Origin: Dictyobacter alpinus
GTDB taxonomy: Bacteria; Chloroflexota; Ktedonobacteria; Ktedonobacterales; Ktedonobacteraceae
Length of the DNA: 64,000 bases
Assembly: GCF_003967575.1 (NCBI RefSeq)
Contig: NZ_BIFT01000001.1
Span: forward strand, 434,001 to 498,000
Direction of reading: 5' to 3'
Under the pieces are notes generated by a model. That model had not been told where the DNA came from and did no database searches. It worked only from the letters and a program-made list of their open reading frames with translations. Each line of letters opens with the position of its first letter. Positions within the stretch are counted from its first letter, which is position 1. Positions 24,773 through 34,040 of the stretch are shown here, one piece after another. Made by a program: the position numbers and the translations under genes.

Positions 24773-25981
24773 TTGTCATTAAAACAATCTGGGAATTTGA
24801 TTATTGGACAATCCGGCGGAGCAACCGCCGTAATTAATGCCAGCCTCGTAGGAGCGGTTGAGGCCGCGCTTGCAGATCAACGTATCGGCAACATCTACGG
24901 CATGCACCATGGCATTGAAGGTCTACTCAAGGAAGATATCATCGACTTAAGCAATCAACCAAACTCTGTGTGGTCACAGCTCTTACATACACCATCGGCA
25001 GCCCTGGGTTCTTGCCGCTATAAGTTACAAGAACACGACCTGGAACACACGATCGAGATTTTGCGCCGCTATGATATCCGTTACATGCTCTATATCGGTG
25101 GCAACGATTCAGCCGATACCGCCCATAGGCTAGCCCAGGCGGCACAACAAGCCAACTATGAACTCTGGATCATCAGCGTCCCTAAAACCATCGATAACGA
25201 TTTACCATTCACAGATCACTGTCCTGGCTACGGTAGCGCGGCACGCTTCCTGGCACAGGCCACGCAAGACTCCACCATGAACACGCTTTCCATCCCCTGG
25301 CATTATCCGGTCAAAGTGATCGAGACCATGGGCCGGGATGCTGGTTGGCTGACAGCTTCAGCGGCGCTGGGCAAACGCAGCGCAGATGAGGCTCCACACA
25401 TCCTACTTCTTCCAGAACAGCCTTTTCAGGAAGCAAACTTTCTGACACAGGTCGAGGCAATCTATAAGCGCCTCGGCTATGTGATTGTGGTGGCAGCCGA
25501 AGCCATCCGCGATGAGAAAGGTCAGGCGCTTGGAAGCGCAGGACAGGCTGGCGTGGATGCGTTTCACCATCCCCTGCTCAGTGGTGCTGCCCAGTACCTG
25601 GTTGAACTGGTCAAGCGCGAACTAAAGATCCGTGCCCGCTTCGACAAACCCGGCGATCTACAACGCATGTCATCAGCCCATATCTCTATTCCTGATCGCG
25701 ACGAGGCCTATCTGGCTGGCAAGATGGGAGTACAAGCCCTGCTGGCCGGTGAAAGTGATAAGATGATAACGTTAGTGCGTGAAGACCAGCCTGCTTATCA
25801 CTGCACAACCGGACTGGCAGATTTAAGCAAGGTGGCAAATGTCCAACGCCTGATGCCAGATGAATATTTAACTGAAGACAAAACCATGGTGACACAGGCA
25901 TTCTATGAGTATGCCTTGCCACTAATCGGTGAACCACTGGTACACCATACCCAATTGGAAATGACGAGGATACGGCGATGA
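24773..25981 (+). CDS. pfp: 6-phosphofructokinase, likely pyrophosphate-dependent
   Basis: A 402-aa PFK-superfamily protein. It reads NLIIGQSGGATAVINAS, SAALGSCRYKL, YIGGNDSADTAH, VPKTIDNDLPFTDHCPGYGSAA and MGRDAGWLTASAAL. GGND in place of GGDG, and the lysine in PKTIDND, are the established marks of PPi-using enzymes, so it probably phosphorylates fructose-6-phosphate reversibly with PPi. Start TTG 24773 has GAGGGT 6 nt upstream; an upstream TTG at 24752 is less well placed. The stop overlaps deoB by 4 bp (ATGA). Confidence 0.88.
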   Translation: MSLKQSGNLIIGQSGGATAVINASLVGAVEAALADQRIGNIYGMHHGIEGLLKEDIIDLSNQPNSVWSQLLHTPSAALGSCRYKLQEHDLEHTIEILRRYDIRYMLYIGGNDSADTAHRLAQAAQQANYELWIISVPKTIDNDLPFTDHCPGYGSAARFLAQATQDSTMNTLSIPWHYPVKVIETMGRDAGWLTASAALGKRSADEAPHILLLPEQPFQEANFLTQVEAIYKRLGYVIVVAAEAIRDEKGQALGSAGQAGVDAFHHPLLSGAAQYLVELVKRELKIRARFDKPGDLQRMSSAHISIPDRDEAYLAGKMGVQALLAGESDKMITLVREDQPAYHCTTGLADLSKVANVQRLMPDEYLTEDKTMVTQAFYEYALPLIGEPLVHHTQLEMTRIRR

Positions 25982-27159
25982 CACAGCTAACGCGAGCAAT
26001 CCTGATTGTGTTAGATGGCGTGGGCGCGGGCGAAAATCCCGATGCCCATGCCTATGGAGATGAGGGAGCAAGCTCGCTCGAACATTGCGCCCAGGCCATT
26101 GGTGGCCTGGAACTACCCAATCTGGGAAAAATCGGGATCGGCAATATTACTCCGATCATCGGCACACCCGCCCGTCAAGAAGTTACAGGTTCCTATGGGC
26201 GCATGGCATCCGCAGCGGCCGGCAAGGATAGCACCACCGGACACTGGGAAATGACGGGAGTCGTCCTTGAGAAAGCTCTCCCAACCTATCCACACGGTTT
26301 TCCCGCAGAGGTCGTGAGTGCGTTCGAACAAGCCATTGGACGAAAAGTTATTGGCAATAAGGTAGCCTCAGGTACCGAGATCATTAAAGAGCTCGGCGAG
26401 GAACACGTGCGCACCGGCTATCCTATCCTCTATACCTCTGCTGACAGCGTCTTCCAGATTGCCGCTCATCAAGAGGTTATTCCCCTCACAGAGTTGTATC
26501 GAATGTGCGAAGTTGCCCGTGATATGCTTACAGGCGATCACGCGGTCGGCAGGGTTATTGCTCGTCCATTTATTGGCGAACCTGGTGCATTTCAACGTAC
26601 AGAGCACCGCAGAGACTTCTCTCTGGCTCCCACCGGAATTACGTTACTGGATCGCCTCAAAGAGGCTGGCAAGGATGTGATTGGCCTGGGCAAAATTGAA
26701 GATCTCTTCGCCGGACGTGGCTTAACCCAACGCGACCACACAGAAACGAATCGCGAGGGCATGGCTTCAACCCTTAATTGGCTTGAACAGGATTTCACAG
26801 GTCTGCTTTTTGTCAATCTGGTAGAATTTGATATGTTATGGGGGCATCGCCGGGATAGCCAGGGGTATGCTCAAGCTTTACGCGATGTTGATCAGTGGCT
26901 CCCACAAGTACAACAGCGCATGCGGCCTGGAGATGCGCTGTTCTTTACGGCTGATCATGGTGTTGACCCAACGTATCGCGGGACCGACCATACAAGAGAA
27001 TGTGTCCCCTTGCTTGCCTATGGAGAGACAATTCGTTCCGGGGTTGATCTGGGATTACGACCCACCTTTGCCGATCTGGGCCAGACGCTGGCAGAGGCCT
27101 TTGGCGTAAAAAACCTGGCGGCTGGAACGAGTTTTGCACGCACATTGGGGTTGGTATGA
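25978..27159 (+). CDS. deoB: Phosphopentomutase
   Basis: A 393-aa alkaline-phosphatase-fold mutase that interconverts (deoxy)ribose-1- and -5-phosphate in nucleoside salvage. LIVLDGVGAGENPDAHAYGDEGASSL holds the first metal Asp, KDSTTGHWEM the phosphorylated Thr, and FFTADHGVDPTYRGTDHTRE the later metal ligands. Translationally coupled at both ends (ATGA overlaps with the PFK and the GNAT genes). Together with the divergent nucleoside hydrolase it could channel nucleoside pentose into glycolysis. Confidence 0.95.
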   Translation: MTQLTRAILIVLDGVGAGENPDAHAYGDEGASSLEHCAQAIGGLELPNLGKIGIGNITPIIGTPARQEVTGSYGRMASAAAGKDSTTGHWEMTGVVLEKALPTYPHGFPAEVVSAFEQAIGRKVIGNKVASGTEIIKELGEEHVRTGYPILYTSADSVFQIAAHQEVIPLTELYRMCEVARDMLTGDHAVGRVIARPFIGEPGAFQRTEHRRDFSLAPTGITLLDRLKEAGKDVIGLGKIEDLFAGRGLTQRDHTETNREGMASTLNWLEQDFTGLLFVNLVEFDMLWGHRRDSQGYAQALRDVDQWLPQVQQRMRPGDALFFTADHGVDPTYRGTDHTRECVPLLAYGETIRSGVDLGLRPTFADLGQTLAEAFGVKNLAAGTSFARTLGLV

Positions 27160-27722
27160 CAGAGTTACAACGTGATAATAAAGCTGGTGAAGCCCGAGGG
27201 CCGTTCCTACAAGGTGAACGTATCCGCTTGCGCCGGCCAAACATGAAAGATGCAGAGTTCGTTTTTCGCTGGGAACGCGATGACGAGGTCTGGCGCTACG
27301 ATATTCACCGGCCATATTCACGTACAATGGGCGAATTTTTGCCTATCTTTGAGCGCAACTATGTGCGTGGCAATGGACGCCAGTTCTGGTTTATCATTGA
27401 AGACGAAACAAGAAGCCCCATCGGCACCATCACGTACTTTAATGTTGATAACCGACTGGGGCAGGCCGAAGTTGGTCTGGGACTCGGCGAGAAGGCACGT
27501 TGGGGCCATGGCTATGGACCAGAGGCAATCGGCGCACTTGTGCAGCACCTCTTTACATTACCTGGCATTCGACGCGTCTATGCCGAAACCGCTTTAGCTA
27601 ATCATCCCTCTCGACGAGCCTTTGCGAAAGCTAGCTTTGTTGAGGTCGGGCGAATTTATGATCCCCGCAGCACGGGAGAACCATGGGTACTACTGGAAAT
27701 ATGGAAAAAACATACCATATAA
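27156..27722 (+). CDS. GNAT N-acetyltransferase, RimJ/RimL-like
   Basis: A 188-aa GNAT protein of the GNAT_acetyltr_3 (RimJ/RimL) subgroup: GERIRLRRPNMKDAEFVFRW, FIIEDETRSPIGTITYF, EVGLGLGEKARWGHGYGPEAI (acetyl-CoA loop) and YAETALANHPSRRAFAKASF. Acceptor unknown; homologues acetylate ribosomal protein termini, aminoglycosides or other amines. Overlaps deoB by 4 bp and is the last gene of the operon; its metabolic link to PFK and DeoB is unclear. Confidence 0.88.
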   Translation: MTELQRDNKAGEARGPFLQGERIRLRRPNMKDAEFVFRWERDDEVWRYDIHRPYSRTMGEFLPIFERNYVRGNGRQFWFIIEDETRSPIGTITYFNVDNRLGQAEVGLGLGEKARWGHGYGPEAIGALVQHLFTLPGIRRVYAETALANHPSRRAFAKASFVEVGRIYDPRSTGEPWVLLEIWKKHTI

Positions 27723-27798
27723 TCAGTTAAGAAAGGAGATGAGTTTTTTCTTATCCACAGCTCTGATAGCCTGGTCAGAAAAACACTCATAAATAACC

Positions 27799-29160
27799 AT
27801 GAATACTTCTAATACAACTGTTGACCCATCCATCTTTAAAGCATATGATGTGCGTGGTGTCTACGGTGAAACCTTACATGCAGAGACAGCCTATCGTATC
27901 GGTCGCGCAGCCGCACAATACTTAAAGGTTCCAGAAATCGCGGTCGGCCGTGATATGCGTGTCTCATCACCACAGATCGCCGAGGCTCTCATTCGAGGTA
28001 TCAGTGATCAAGGCGTCAACGTCATTGACCTGGGCCAAATCACCACGGACGGCCTTTATTTCGCGGTTGGAAAATTTAAATACGCGGCTGGCGCGATGGT
28101 CACCGCTTCACATAATCCTGGTAAATATAACGGTATCAAGTTCTGCCGCGCCGAGGCATTCCCTATCAGTCTGGATACTGGTCTGGGAGATATTCGGGAT
28201 CTGGCTGTAAGTGGTAACTTCGCCGAATCTGAGAAAAAAGGTGAGATTACTCAACGTGATGTCATCGACGATTACGTCCAACATGCCTTGACATTTATCG
28301 ATGTTAAGAAACTCAAACCCCTCAAAGTTGTCATTGATGCCGGTAACGGCATGTCTGGTCTGATCATGCCCCGCGTCTTCAAACACCTTCCCTGCGAACT
28401 GGTACCACTCTACTTTGAGCTTGATGGCACCTTCCCAAATCATCCAGCCAGTCCAATTGAGCCTGAAAACATGGTGGATGTCCAGAAAAAGGTGCGAGAA
28501 GTGGGCGCAGATGTTGGCGCCGCCTTTGATGGCGATGCCGACCGTATGTTCCCGGTTGACGAGCATGGCAATCTGGTCGATGGCTCTATGGTTACCCTGG
28601 CGGTCACCAACAGCCTGCTCCAGAAACAGCCAGGTTCAACAATTCTCTACAATCTGATCGTCTCCAAAAGTGTGCCAGAGTTGATTGAGAAGCTCGGCGG
28701 AAAAGGACTGCGCACTCGAGTTGGTCACTCGTTCATCAAAGCAGATATGCGCCAGGCCAACGGTATCTTTGGTGGTGAGCATTCTGGCCACTTCTACTTC
28801 CGCGATAACTGGTTCGCTGACTCAGGCTTGATTGCTCTGCTCATCATGCTTGAGCTCATCTCAGTTGAGGATAAGCCTTTATCCGAGATCATCAAGCCAT
28901 TGGATCATTGGGTGCGCAGCGGTGAAATCAATAGCACGGTAACCGATACCAAATCCAAACTCCAGGCGCTTGAAGAGCATTTCGGTAACAAAGCGAACTC
29001 CGTCGACAAACTTGACGGTCTGACCTTTGACTTTGGCGACTGGTGGTTCAATGTCCGCCCATCAAATACCGAGCCACTGCTACGCCTGAACGTCGAAGCG
29101 AAAGAACAAGCACAGCTAGAACAGAAGCGCGACGAGGTACTCGCTTTCATTCGCAGCTAA
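27799..29160 (+). CDS. manB: Phosphomannomutase/phosphoglucomutase
   Basis: A 453-aa alpha-D-phosphohexomutase that moves phosphate between C1 and C6 of glucose or mannose. The four classic signatures are present: FKAYDVRGVYG, the phosphoserine loop MVTASHNPGKYNGIK, the Mg site FDGDADRMF, and GGEHSGHFYFRD, with the C-terminal phosphate loop VRPSNTEPLLRL. No good Shine-Dalgarno before ATG 27799. It is 76 bp from the previous gene, so could be read from the PFK promoter. A 22-bp hairpin ends it. Confidence 0.93.
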   Translation: MNTSNTTVDPSIFKAYDVRGVYGETLHAETAYRIGRAAAQYLKVPEIAVGRDMRVSSPQIAEALIRGISDQGVNVIDLGQITTDGLYFAVGKFKYAAGAMVTASHNPGKYNGIKFCRAEAFPISLDTGLGDIRDLAVSGNFAESEKKGEITQRDVIDDYVQHALTFIDVKKLKPLKVVIDAGNGMSGLIMPRVFKHLPCELVPLYFELDGTFPNHPASPIEPENMVDVQKKVREVGADVGAAFDGDADRMFPVDEHGNLVDGSMVTLAVTNSLLQKQPGSTILYNLIVSKSVPELIEKLGGKGLRTRVGHSFIKADMRQANGIFGGEHSGHFYFRDNWFADSGLIALLIMLELISVEDKPLSEIIKPLDHWVRSGEINSTVTDTKSKLQALEEHFGNKANSVDKLDGLTFDFGDWWFNVRPSNTEPLLRLNVEAKEQAQLEQKRDEVLAFIRS

Positions 29161-29197
29161 AAAACGTACGCCTGCTGGCGGGCCAGCCAGTTTGATG

Positions 29198-29247
29198 ATA
29201 GATAGCGCGACATATGTGGCTGAATCCGCATATGTCGCGCTATCTAT
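29198..29247 (+). terminator. Terminator-like hairpin after manB
   Basis: Arms 29198-29219 and 29226-29247 form 22 pairs with one G-U, loop of six. It starts 38 bp after the stop. Only a few T follow (TGTATTT), so termination may not be fully efficient. Confidence 0.7.
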
Positions 29248-29270
29248 GTATTTACATACAGCGCATTTTT

Positions 29271-29330
29271 AACTAACGCCATGTGCAAGTTTTCCACATA
29301 CCCAATTTTTTGAGGAGGAACATGGCGTTA
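29271..29330. repeat. Short copy of the palindromic MITE-like repeat
   Basis: About 55 nt match the left part of the element at 20774 (AACTARCGCCATGTRCAAG, then the same TTTTGAGGAGGAA segment). Its ends, 29274-29284 and 29320-29330, form an 11-bp perfect inverted repeat (TAACGCCATGT/ACATGGCGTTA), so this copy may be an independent deletion derivative. Confidence 0.6.
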
Positions 29331-29661
29331 AATAGTATGGGCAGATAAATACCGTGGGTAGGCAGCCGGCAACAAGCAGATTATTGAAAAACTCGACAGT
29401 TAACAAAATATTCATTGACGGGGTATTAGTTGGGTCATATAATGACAGAAGATCGAAGCACAAAGAAATCATAGGTGCCCAAAGAATTGCGTATGTGCCA
29501 TAAGCTTCAGAGGTATCCCTCTGTATTCCCCATTCTGGTCACATCAAGACGTTCAACACGCCTTGAAAGGCACTATGTTTTATCTTGCGCATGATACGTA
29601 AATTCTTTAAAATAGTGAGGAGTACAAAGATGTACGACATATATCACAAGGAGCAACTATT
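29331..29661. other. Leader and promoter region of sucCD
   Basis: 330 bp without a gene. It contains the strong promoter described at 29415-29443 and therefore about 210 nt of 5' leader before the TTG start at 29662. I see no riboswitch consensus in the leader. Confidence 0.5.
29415..29443 (+). promoter_or_regulatory. Strong promoter of sucCD
   Basis: TTGACG (29415-29420), 17-bp spacer, TATAAT (29438-29443). Eleven of twelve positions agree with the primary-sigma consensus. Confidence 0.8.
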
Positions 29662-30810
29662 TTGAAAATTCATGAATATCAGGCCAAGGATATTCTGGCA
29701 AAGTATGGTATCCCGGTTCAACCAGGAAAAGTCGCCCATACGCCCGAAGAGGCCGAAGCCATTGCCCGTGAACTAGGCGGACCCGTTGTTATTAAAGCCC
29801 AGGTCTATGTTGGTGGACGTGGCAAGGCTGGCGGTATCCAGTTTGGTGATACTCCCGAACAGGCGCGTGAGGCCGCTTCCCGCGTACTCGGTATGGATAT
29901 TAAAGGATTGACGGTAGAAAAGGTCCTGGTGACCTCGAAGATCGATATCAAAGATGAATACTACATGGGTATCGTCCTCGATCGTAAGTCACAGGCCCCC
30001 GTTGTGATGGTTTCGACCGCTGGTGGTATTGACATCGAAGAGGTTGCTGAAAAGACACCTGAAAAGATCATTCAACAACCAATCGATATGCGCTGGGGAC
30101 TACGCCACTTTGAAGCCCTGGATATCGTGGCACGCGCAGGCTTCCCATCCTATATGCTACGTCAATCAGCCGCTATTCTGGCGGCCCTGGCTAAAGCCTT
30201 TATCGAGAGCGATGCGAATCTGGCTGAGATCAATCCGTTGGCTTACACCACCGATGGGAAGGTTCTGGCTGCTGATGGCAAAATCGTGATTGATGATAAT
30301 GGCTTGTTCCGCCAGAAAGAATATGCCACCTGGGCTGAGACAGAAGAAGCGAATCCATTAGAATACGAAGCCAAACAGGCCGGCCTGACGTATGTTAAAC
30401 TGGATGGTGATGTTGGTATCATCGGCAATGGTGCAGGTCTGGTTATGACAACACTAGATATGGTCGCTCGCTCAGGCGGTAAGCCCGCTAACTTCCTGGA
30501 TATCGGTGGCGGCGCAAAGGCCGAGGTCATGTATAAGTCATTGACGTTTGTAGCACGCGATCCCCAGGTCAAAGGAATCCTTGTCAACATCTTCGGCGGT
30601 ATTACGCGTGGTGAAGAGGTCGCCAAGGGTGTGATTATGGCCCAGGCAGAACTTCCAAAAGGAATGCCGATCGTTGTCCGCCTCTCAGGAACGGGTGCCG
30701 AAGAAGGACGCGCCTTACTCAAAGATGCAGGACTGGACTGGGGTAAAGATATGCGCGACGCATCAGAGAAGATTGTGGCCGCGATAGCTCGAACGGGAAA
30801 AGGACTGTAA
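29662..30810 (+). CDS. sucC: Succinyl-CoA ligase (ADP/GDP-forming), beta subunit
   Basis: A 382-aa ATP-grasp subunit of TCA-cycle succinyl-CoA synthetase. It begins MKIHEYQAKDILAKYGIPV and has VIKAQVYVGGRGKAGG (nucleotide loop), LAEINPLAYT and the GNGAGLVMTTLD and NIFGGITRGEEVA segments that bind CoA/succinate. Start is TTG 29662, with AAGGAG 8 nt upstream. sucD follows after 6 bp. In Chloroflexota this pair also serves the 3-hydroxypropionate bi-cycle in some lineages, but nothing here shows that. Confidence 0.95.
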   Translation: MKIHEYQAKDILAKYGIPVQPGKVAHTPEEAEAIARELGGPVVIKAQVYVGGRGKAGGIQFGDTPEQAREAASRVLGMDIKGLTVEKVLVTSKIDIKDEYYMGIVLDRKSQAPVVMVSTAGGIDIEEVAEKTPEKIIQQPIDMRWGLRHFEALDIVARAGFPSYMLRQSAAILAALAKAFIESDANLAEINPLAYTTDGKVLAADGKIVIDDNGLFRQKEYATWAETEEANPLEYEAKQAGLTYVKLDGDVGIIGNGAGLVMTTLDMVARSGGKPANFLDIGGGAKAEVMYKSLTFVARDPQVKGILVNIFGGITRGEEVAKGVIMAQAELPKGMPIVVRLSGTGAEEGRALLKDAGLDWGKDMRDASEKIVAAIARTGKGL

Positions 30811-30816
30811 GCGATT

Positions 30817-31680
30817 ATGAGTATTCTATTAGATAACACAACACGTGTCATTGTCCAGGGTATCACTGGCCGCGAAGGTCAATATCATACGCGCAATATG
30901 ATTGCTGCTGGCACACATATCGTAGGTGGTGTGACTCCTTCTAAAGGTGGCCAGAGCGTCGAAGGCGTTCCAGTCTTCGATACTGTCGCACAGGCAAAAG
31001 CCGCCACAGATGCCAATGCCAGTTGTATTTTCGTCCCACCTGCAGGTGCCGCTGATGCCATCATGGAAGCCGCCTCCGCCGGGATCGAACTGATCGTCTG
31101 TATCACCGAAGGTATTCCGGTCATTGATATGACCCGCGCGATGCTGGTGGTACGCGAAAAAGGCGCTCGCTTGATCGGACCTAACTGTCCTGGTATGTGC
31201 ACTCCTGGATCCGGCAAGATTGGTATCATCCCTTATCAGATCTTCACTCCAGGTCCTGTCGGCTTTATTTCACGCTCAGGAACCCTGACCTATGAGGTCG
31301 TCTCCTTACTCACAGGAGCGGGTATAGGCCAGTCAACCTGCATCGGTATCGGCGGTGATCCAATCATCGGCTCAACCTTTGCAGACTACCTGGCCCTGTT
31401 TGAAAAAGATCCACAGACGAAAGTGGTGGTTATGTGTGGTGAAATTGGTGGTAGTGACGAAGAAGATGCGGCAGAGTTCATTAAAACAATGAGTAAACCT
31501 GTCGTTTCCTTTGTCTCTGGCCGCACCGCACCAGCCGGCAAACGAATGGGACATGCTGGAGCAATTATCTCTGGCAATACGGGTACTGCGCAAGGAAAAG
31601 TGGCCGCCCTTGAGGCTGCCGGCGTTCCGGTCGCTGATACCATTTTTGATATTCCTGAATTAGTAAAAAAAGTACTCTAA
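30817..31680 (+). CDS. sucD: Succinyl-CoA ligase, alpha subunit
   Basis: A 287-aa CoA-binding subunit, which carries the phosphohistidine intermediate. It shows VIVQGITGREGQYHTRNM at the N-terminus, the IGPNCPGMCTPG site, the SRSGTLTYEVVSLL block and the active-site His in RMGHAGAIISGNTG. It lies 6 bp after sucC and is clearly co-transcribed and co-translated. A stem-loop follows at 31689. Confidence 0.96.
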   Translation: MSILLDNTTRVIVQGITGREGQYHTRNMIAAGTHIVGGVTPSKGGQSVEGVPVFDTVAQAKAATDANASCIFVPPAGAADAIMEAASAGIELIVCITEGIPVIDMTRAMLVVREKGARLIGPNCPGMCTPGSGKIGIIPYQIFTPGPVGFISRSGTLTYEVVSLLTGAGIGQSTCIGIGGDPIIGSTFADYLALFEKDPQTKVVVMCGEIGGSDEEDAAEFIKTMSKPVVSFVSGRTAPAGKRMGHAGAIISGNTGTAQGKVAALEAAGVPVADTIFDIPELVKKVL

Positions 31681-31688
31681 CACCTATT

Positions 31689-31726
31689 GCTGGGATATCT
31701 GTGGTCTCGACCATGGATATCCCAGC
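31689..31726 (+). terminator. Hairpin after sucD
   Basis: Arms 31689-31699 and 31716-31726 (GCTGGGATATC/GATATCCCAGC), with a further TGGTC/GACCA inner pair. It lacks a T run, so it may stabilise the mRNA or only attenuate entry into the next gene. Confidence 0.6.
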
Positions 31727-31773
31727 TAGAACACAGCCAGGCAGCGTTATCGACTGCTTGAACAAGGAAATGT

Positions 31774-33003
31774 ATGACAACGGCCCTCGTCTATGATCCA
31801 ATATTTCTCGAACACCTCGTCCCCCAGGGACATCCTGAACGTCCTCAAAGGATGGAGATGTCGATCGGCTATCTGAAAGCGCTCAACTGGCTTGAGCGCC
31901 CGGGACTCGTGCAACTGGCTCCTCGCGCCGCCAGTATAGATGAACTGACAACGGTACATGAGCGTGAGTATATCCGCGAAGTTGAAGAGCTAAGCCAACA
32001 GGCTGCTGAGGCTGATGCCAGCACTGGCACAGCTAACAGCTTACAACTTGGTACCGATACCTTTGTCTCGGCTAAAACTTATGAGGCGGCCCTCAAAGCT
32101 GCTGGCGCTCCATTGACGGCTCTGGATGCCATCATGAAGGGTGAGATCAACAACGCCTATTGTCTGGTGCGCCCGCCAGGACATCATGCGGTGGCTGAGG
32201 CAGGCTTTGGTTTCTGCATCTTCAATAATGTGGCTGTCGCGGCACGTTACGCTCTGGACCACTATGGACTTGAGCGCGTCATGATTGTTGATTATGATGT
32301 ACACCATGGTAACGGCACACAGGAGACGTTCTACGCTGATCCACGTGTGCTCTATTTCTCAGCTCATCAGTTTCCATTTTTCCCGGGTACAGGTGAAACA
32401 GAGGAACTGGGCGAAGGCGCGGCACACGGAACAAATATCAATATCGCATTACCGGCTGGTTCAGGTTATGAAATTTACGAACCCATTTTCCGTCAGGTAC
32501 TCGCACCAGCGGCCGACCGCTTTAATCCCCAACTGATTCTGGTCTCAGCAGGCTTCGATGCACACTGGAAAGAGGCAGAAGGACATACCGGCGTGCAGCC
32601 AGGAATGCGTCTTTCGACCGCGGGCTTTGCCAAACTCAATGAGATTATTATCAAACTCGCCGACACCCTCTGCGAGGGTCGACTGATCATGGTCCAGGAA
32701 GGTGGCTATGATCTTGATGTCGTCGCTTCTGGCGTGGCTACCAGCATTAATCAGTTGCTGGGCGGTGTTGAGGCCGTCGATAATTATGGTCAGGCACCCG
32801 ATATTGACTATCAGCTTAACACTGATGTGGTGATCTCAGAGTTACGTCGTATCCATCAATTAACTGGTTATCGCATGCGCAATCAGGCCAAACCGGATCG
32901 TGAGAAGCTGCTACGTGAAATGAAGGGGCCTGTGATTACTAAAACATCTGCTCCTGAAACAACTCATGCTGACAGCGATACCTGCTGCCAGGATAAAGAA
33001 TAA
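31774..33003 (+). CDS. Histone-deacetylase-superfamily protein (AcuC/HDAC-like)
   Basis: A 409-aa arginase-deacetylase-fold Zn enzyme. HDAC landmarks are intact: RPPGHHAVAEAGFGFCIFNNVAVAA, VDYDVHHGNGTQE (Zn ligands), SAGFDAHWKEAEGH and QEGGYDLD. Bacterial members deacetylate acetyl-lysine proteins (AcuC on acetyl-CoA synthetase), polyamines or other acetylamides; which one is not clear. The C-terminal 60 residues after the fold are unusual, polar and end with a Cys pair. AAGGA lies close before ATG 31774. Plus strand between sucD and a GNAT gene, so reversible acetylation is a reasonable theme. Confidence 0.9.
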   Translation: MTTALVYDPIFLEHLVPQGHPERPQRMEMSIGYLKALNWLERPGLVQLAPRAASIDELTTVHEREYIREVEELSQQAAEADASTGTANSLQLGTDTFVSAKTYEAALKAAGAPLTALDAIMKGEINNAYCLVRPPGHHAVAEAGFGFCIFNNVAVAARYALDHYGLERVMIVDYDVHHGNGTQETFYADPRVLYFSAHQFPFFPGTGETEELGEGAAHGTNINIALPAGSGYEIYEPIFRQVLAPAADRFNPQLILVSAGFDAHWKEAEGHTGVQPGMRLSTAGFAKLNEIIIKLADTLCEGRLIMVQEGGYDLDVVASGVATSINQLLGGVEAVDNYGQAPDIDYQLNTDVVISELRRIHQLTGYRMRNQAKPDREKLLREMKGPVITKTSAPETTHADSDTCCQDKE

Positions 33004-33019
33004 GTACTTCAATACAGGA

Positions 33020-33053
33020 GGGAAGAGCTGAGGTGCCAACTCGTCATCTTCCC
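33020..33053 (+). terminator. Candidate terminator after the deacetylase gene
   Basis: Arms GGGAAGA (33020-33026) and TCTTCCC (33047-33053) with an inner GAG/CTC pair, followed by TTCTTAG; a modest T content only. Confidence 0.5.
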
Positions 33054-33173
33054 TTCTTAGCACATTTTCTCATTATTGACGCATCACTATCCTAAGAGAT
33101 ACACTACAGTCGTGTACAGCGAACAAAAACAACCAGTTGGCTTCCACTCCGGCATGATTTAAACAGAGGAATT

Positions 33174-34040
33174 ATGTTACAAAAGCATCGAGAGGTACGC
33201 TTACTCCGACCTGAAGATATACAGGCCATTGAGCGACTTTTGCGTACATCCGAGTATGTCTACCAACGTTTTACGCTGAATGAGTTACCCTCATTATTAG
33301 CCCGCTATCCAGCCGTTGGCCTGTGGAACGATTCCACGCTCTATGGATTTTTACTTTCACAGATTATTAATCCACCATTAGCCTGGTTTAGCGGTTTCGG
33401 CGTTAGTTGGACTGAAAGTAAAAATTACGTAGCCGTGCTTGGAACGCTCCTCGATGAATTGTATGTCCAGCTACAGGCAAAGGGAGTACAATTTTTACAT
33501 TATTCGGGCAATGATAGTGACAATGATTGGCTGCGTTCACTGCTCCTCGGTCGTGGCTTTATCCCCTACCGCAGCCTCTATTCCTACGATAAGTTCGACT
33601 ATAAGATACCATCCGAAGGCAATCAGGAAGTAACCATTCGTCCGGTAGATTTGAAACGCGACCTCTCTGAACTGCTAAGAATTGAAGCCGCTTGCTTTGA
33701 AGACCTCTGGCGCTATGATCCAATCTCCTTTCAGGACATTGCCGCTACCCATCCTTACTTTGTGGTAGTCGAATTAGCAGGGCAAGTGGTGGGCTATCAA
33801 TTTAATGCACTAGATGATGACTTTGGTTATCTCATCCGCATTGCTGTGCATCCATCCGCAGGTAGCAAGGGAATTGGCACGCGCTTGATGGCTGAGGCGA
33901 TCCATTTTTTTGAGCAGGCGCGCGTGTCACGCATCATGCTAAATACGCAGGAAGATAACTATCATGCACACCACCTCTACGAGTGGTTTGGCTTTTTGCG
34001 CCTGCAACAAAAAGGTTTTGTACTGCGTAAAATCATTTAG
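33174..34040 (+). CDS. Two-domain GNAT N-acetyltransferase
   Basis: A 288-aa protein. The C-terminal half is a clear GNAT domain: TIRPVDLKRDLSELLRIEAACFEDLWRY, FVVVELAGQVVGYQFNAL and the acetyl-CoA loop VHPSAGSKGIGTRLMAEAI, closing with LYEWFGFLRLQQKGF. The N-terminal half (LLRPEDIQAIERLLRT, FSGFGVSWTES) looks like a degenerate GNAT domain. It shares its last 4 bp with the convergent cyclase gene on the opposite strand, and no terminator is seen between them. GAGGA lies 4-5 nt before ATG 33174. Confidence 0.85.
   Translation: MLQKHREVRLLRPEDIQAIERLLRTSEYVYQRFTLNELPSLLARYPAVGLWNDSTLYGFLLSQIINPPLAWFSGFGVSWTESKNYVAVLGTLLDELYVQLQAKGVQFLHYSGNDSDNDWLRSLLLGRGFIPYRSLYSYDKFDYKIPSEGNQEVTIRPVDLKRDLSELLRIEAACFEDLWRYDPISFQDIAATHPYFVVVELAGQVVGYQFNALDDDFGYLIRIAVHPSAGSKGIGTRLMAEAIHFFEQARVSRIMLNTQEDNYHAHHLYEWFGFLRLQQKGFVLRKII

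Noticed and set aside
29331..29661. Riboswitch in the 210-nt leader of sucCD
   Set aside because: I could not find a consensus core of any known class; only a promoter is supported.
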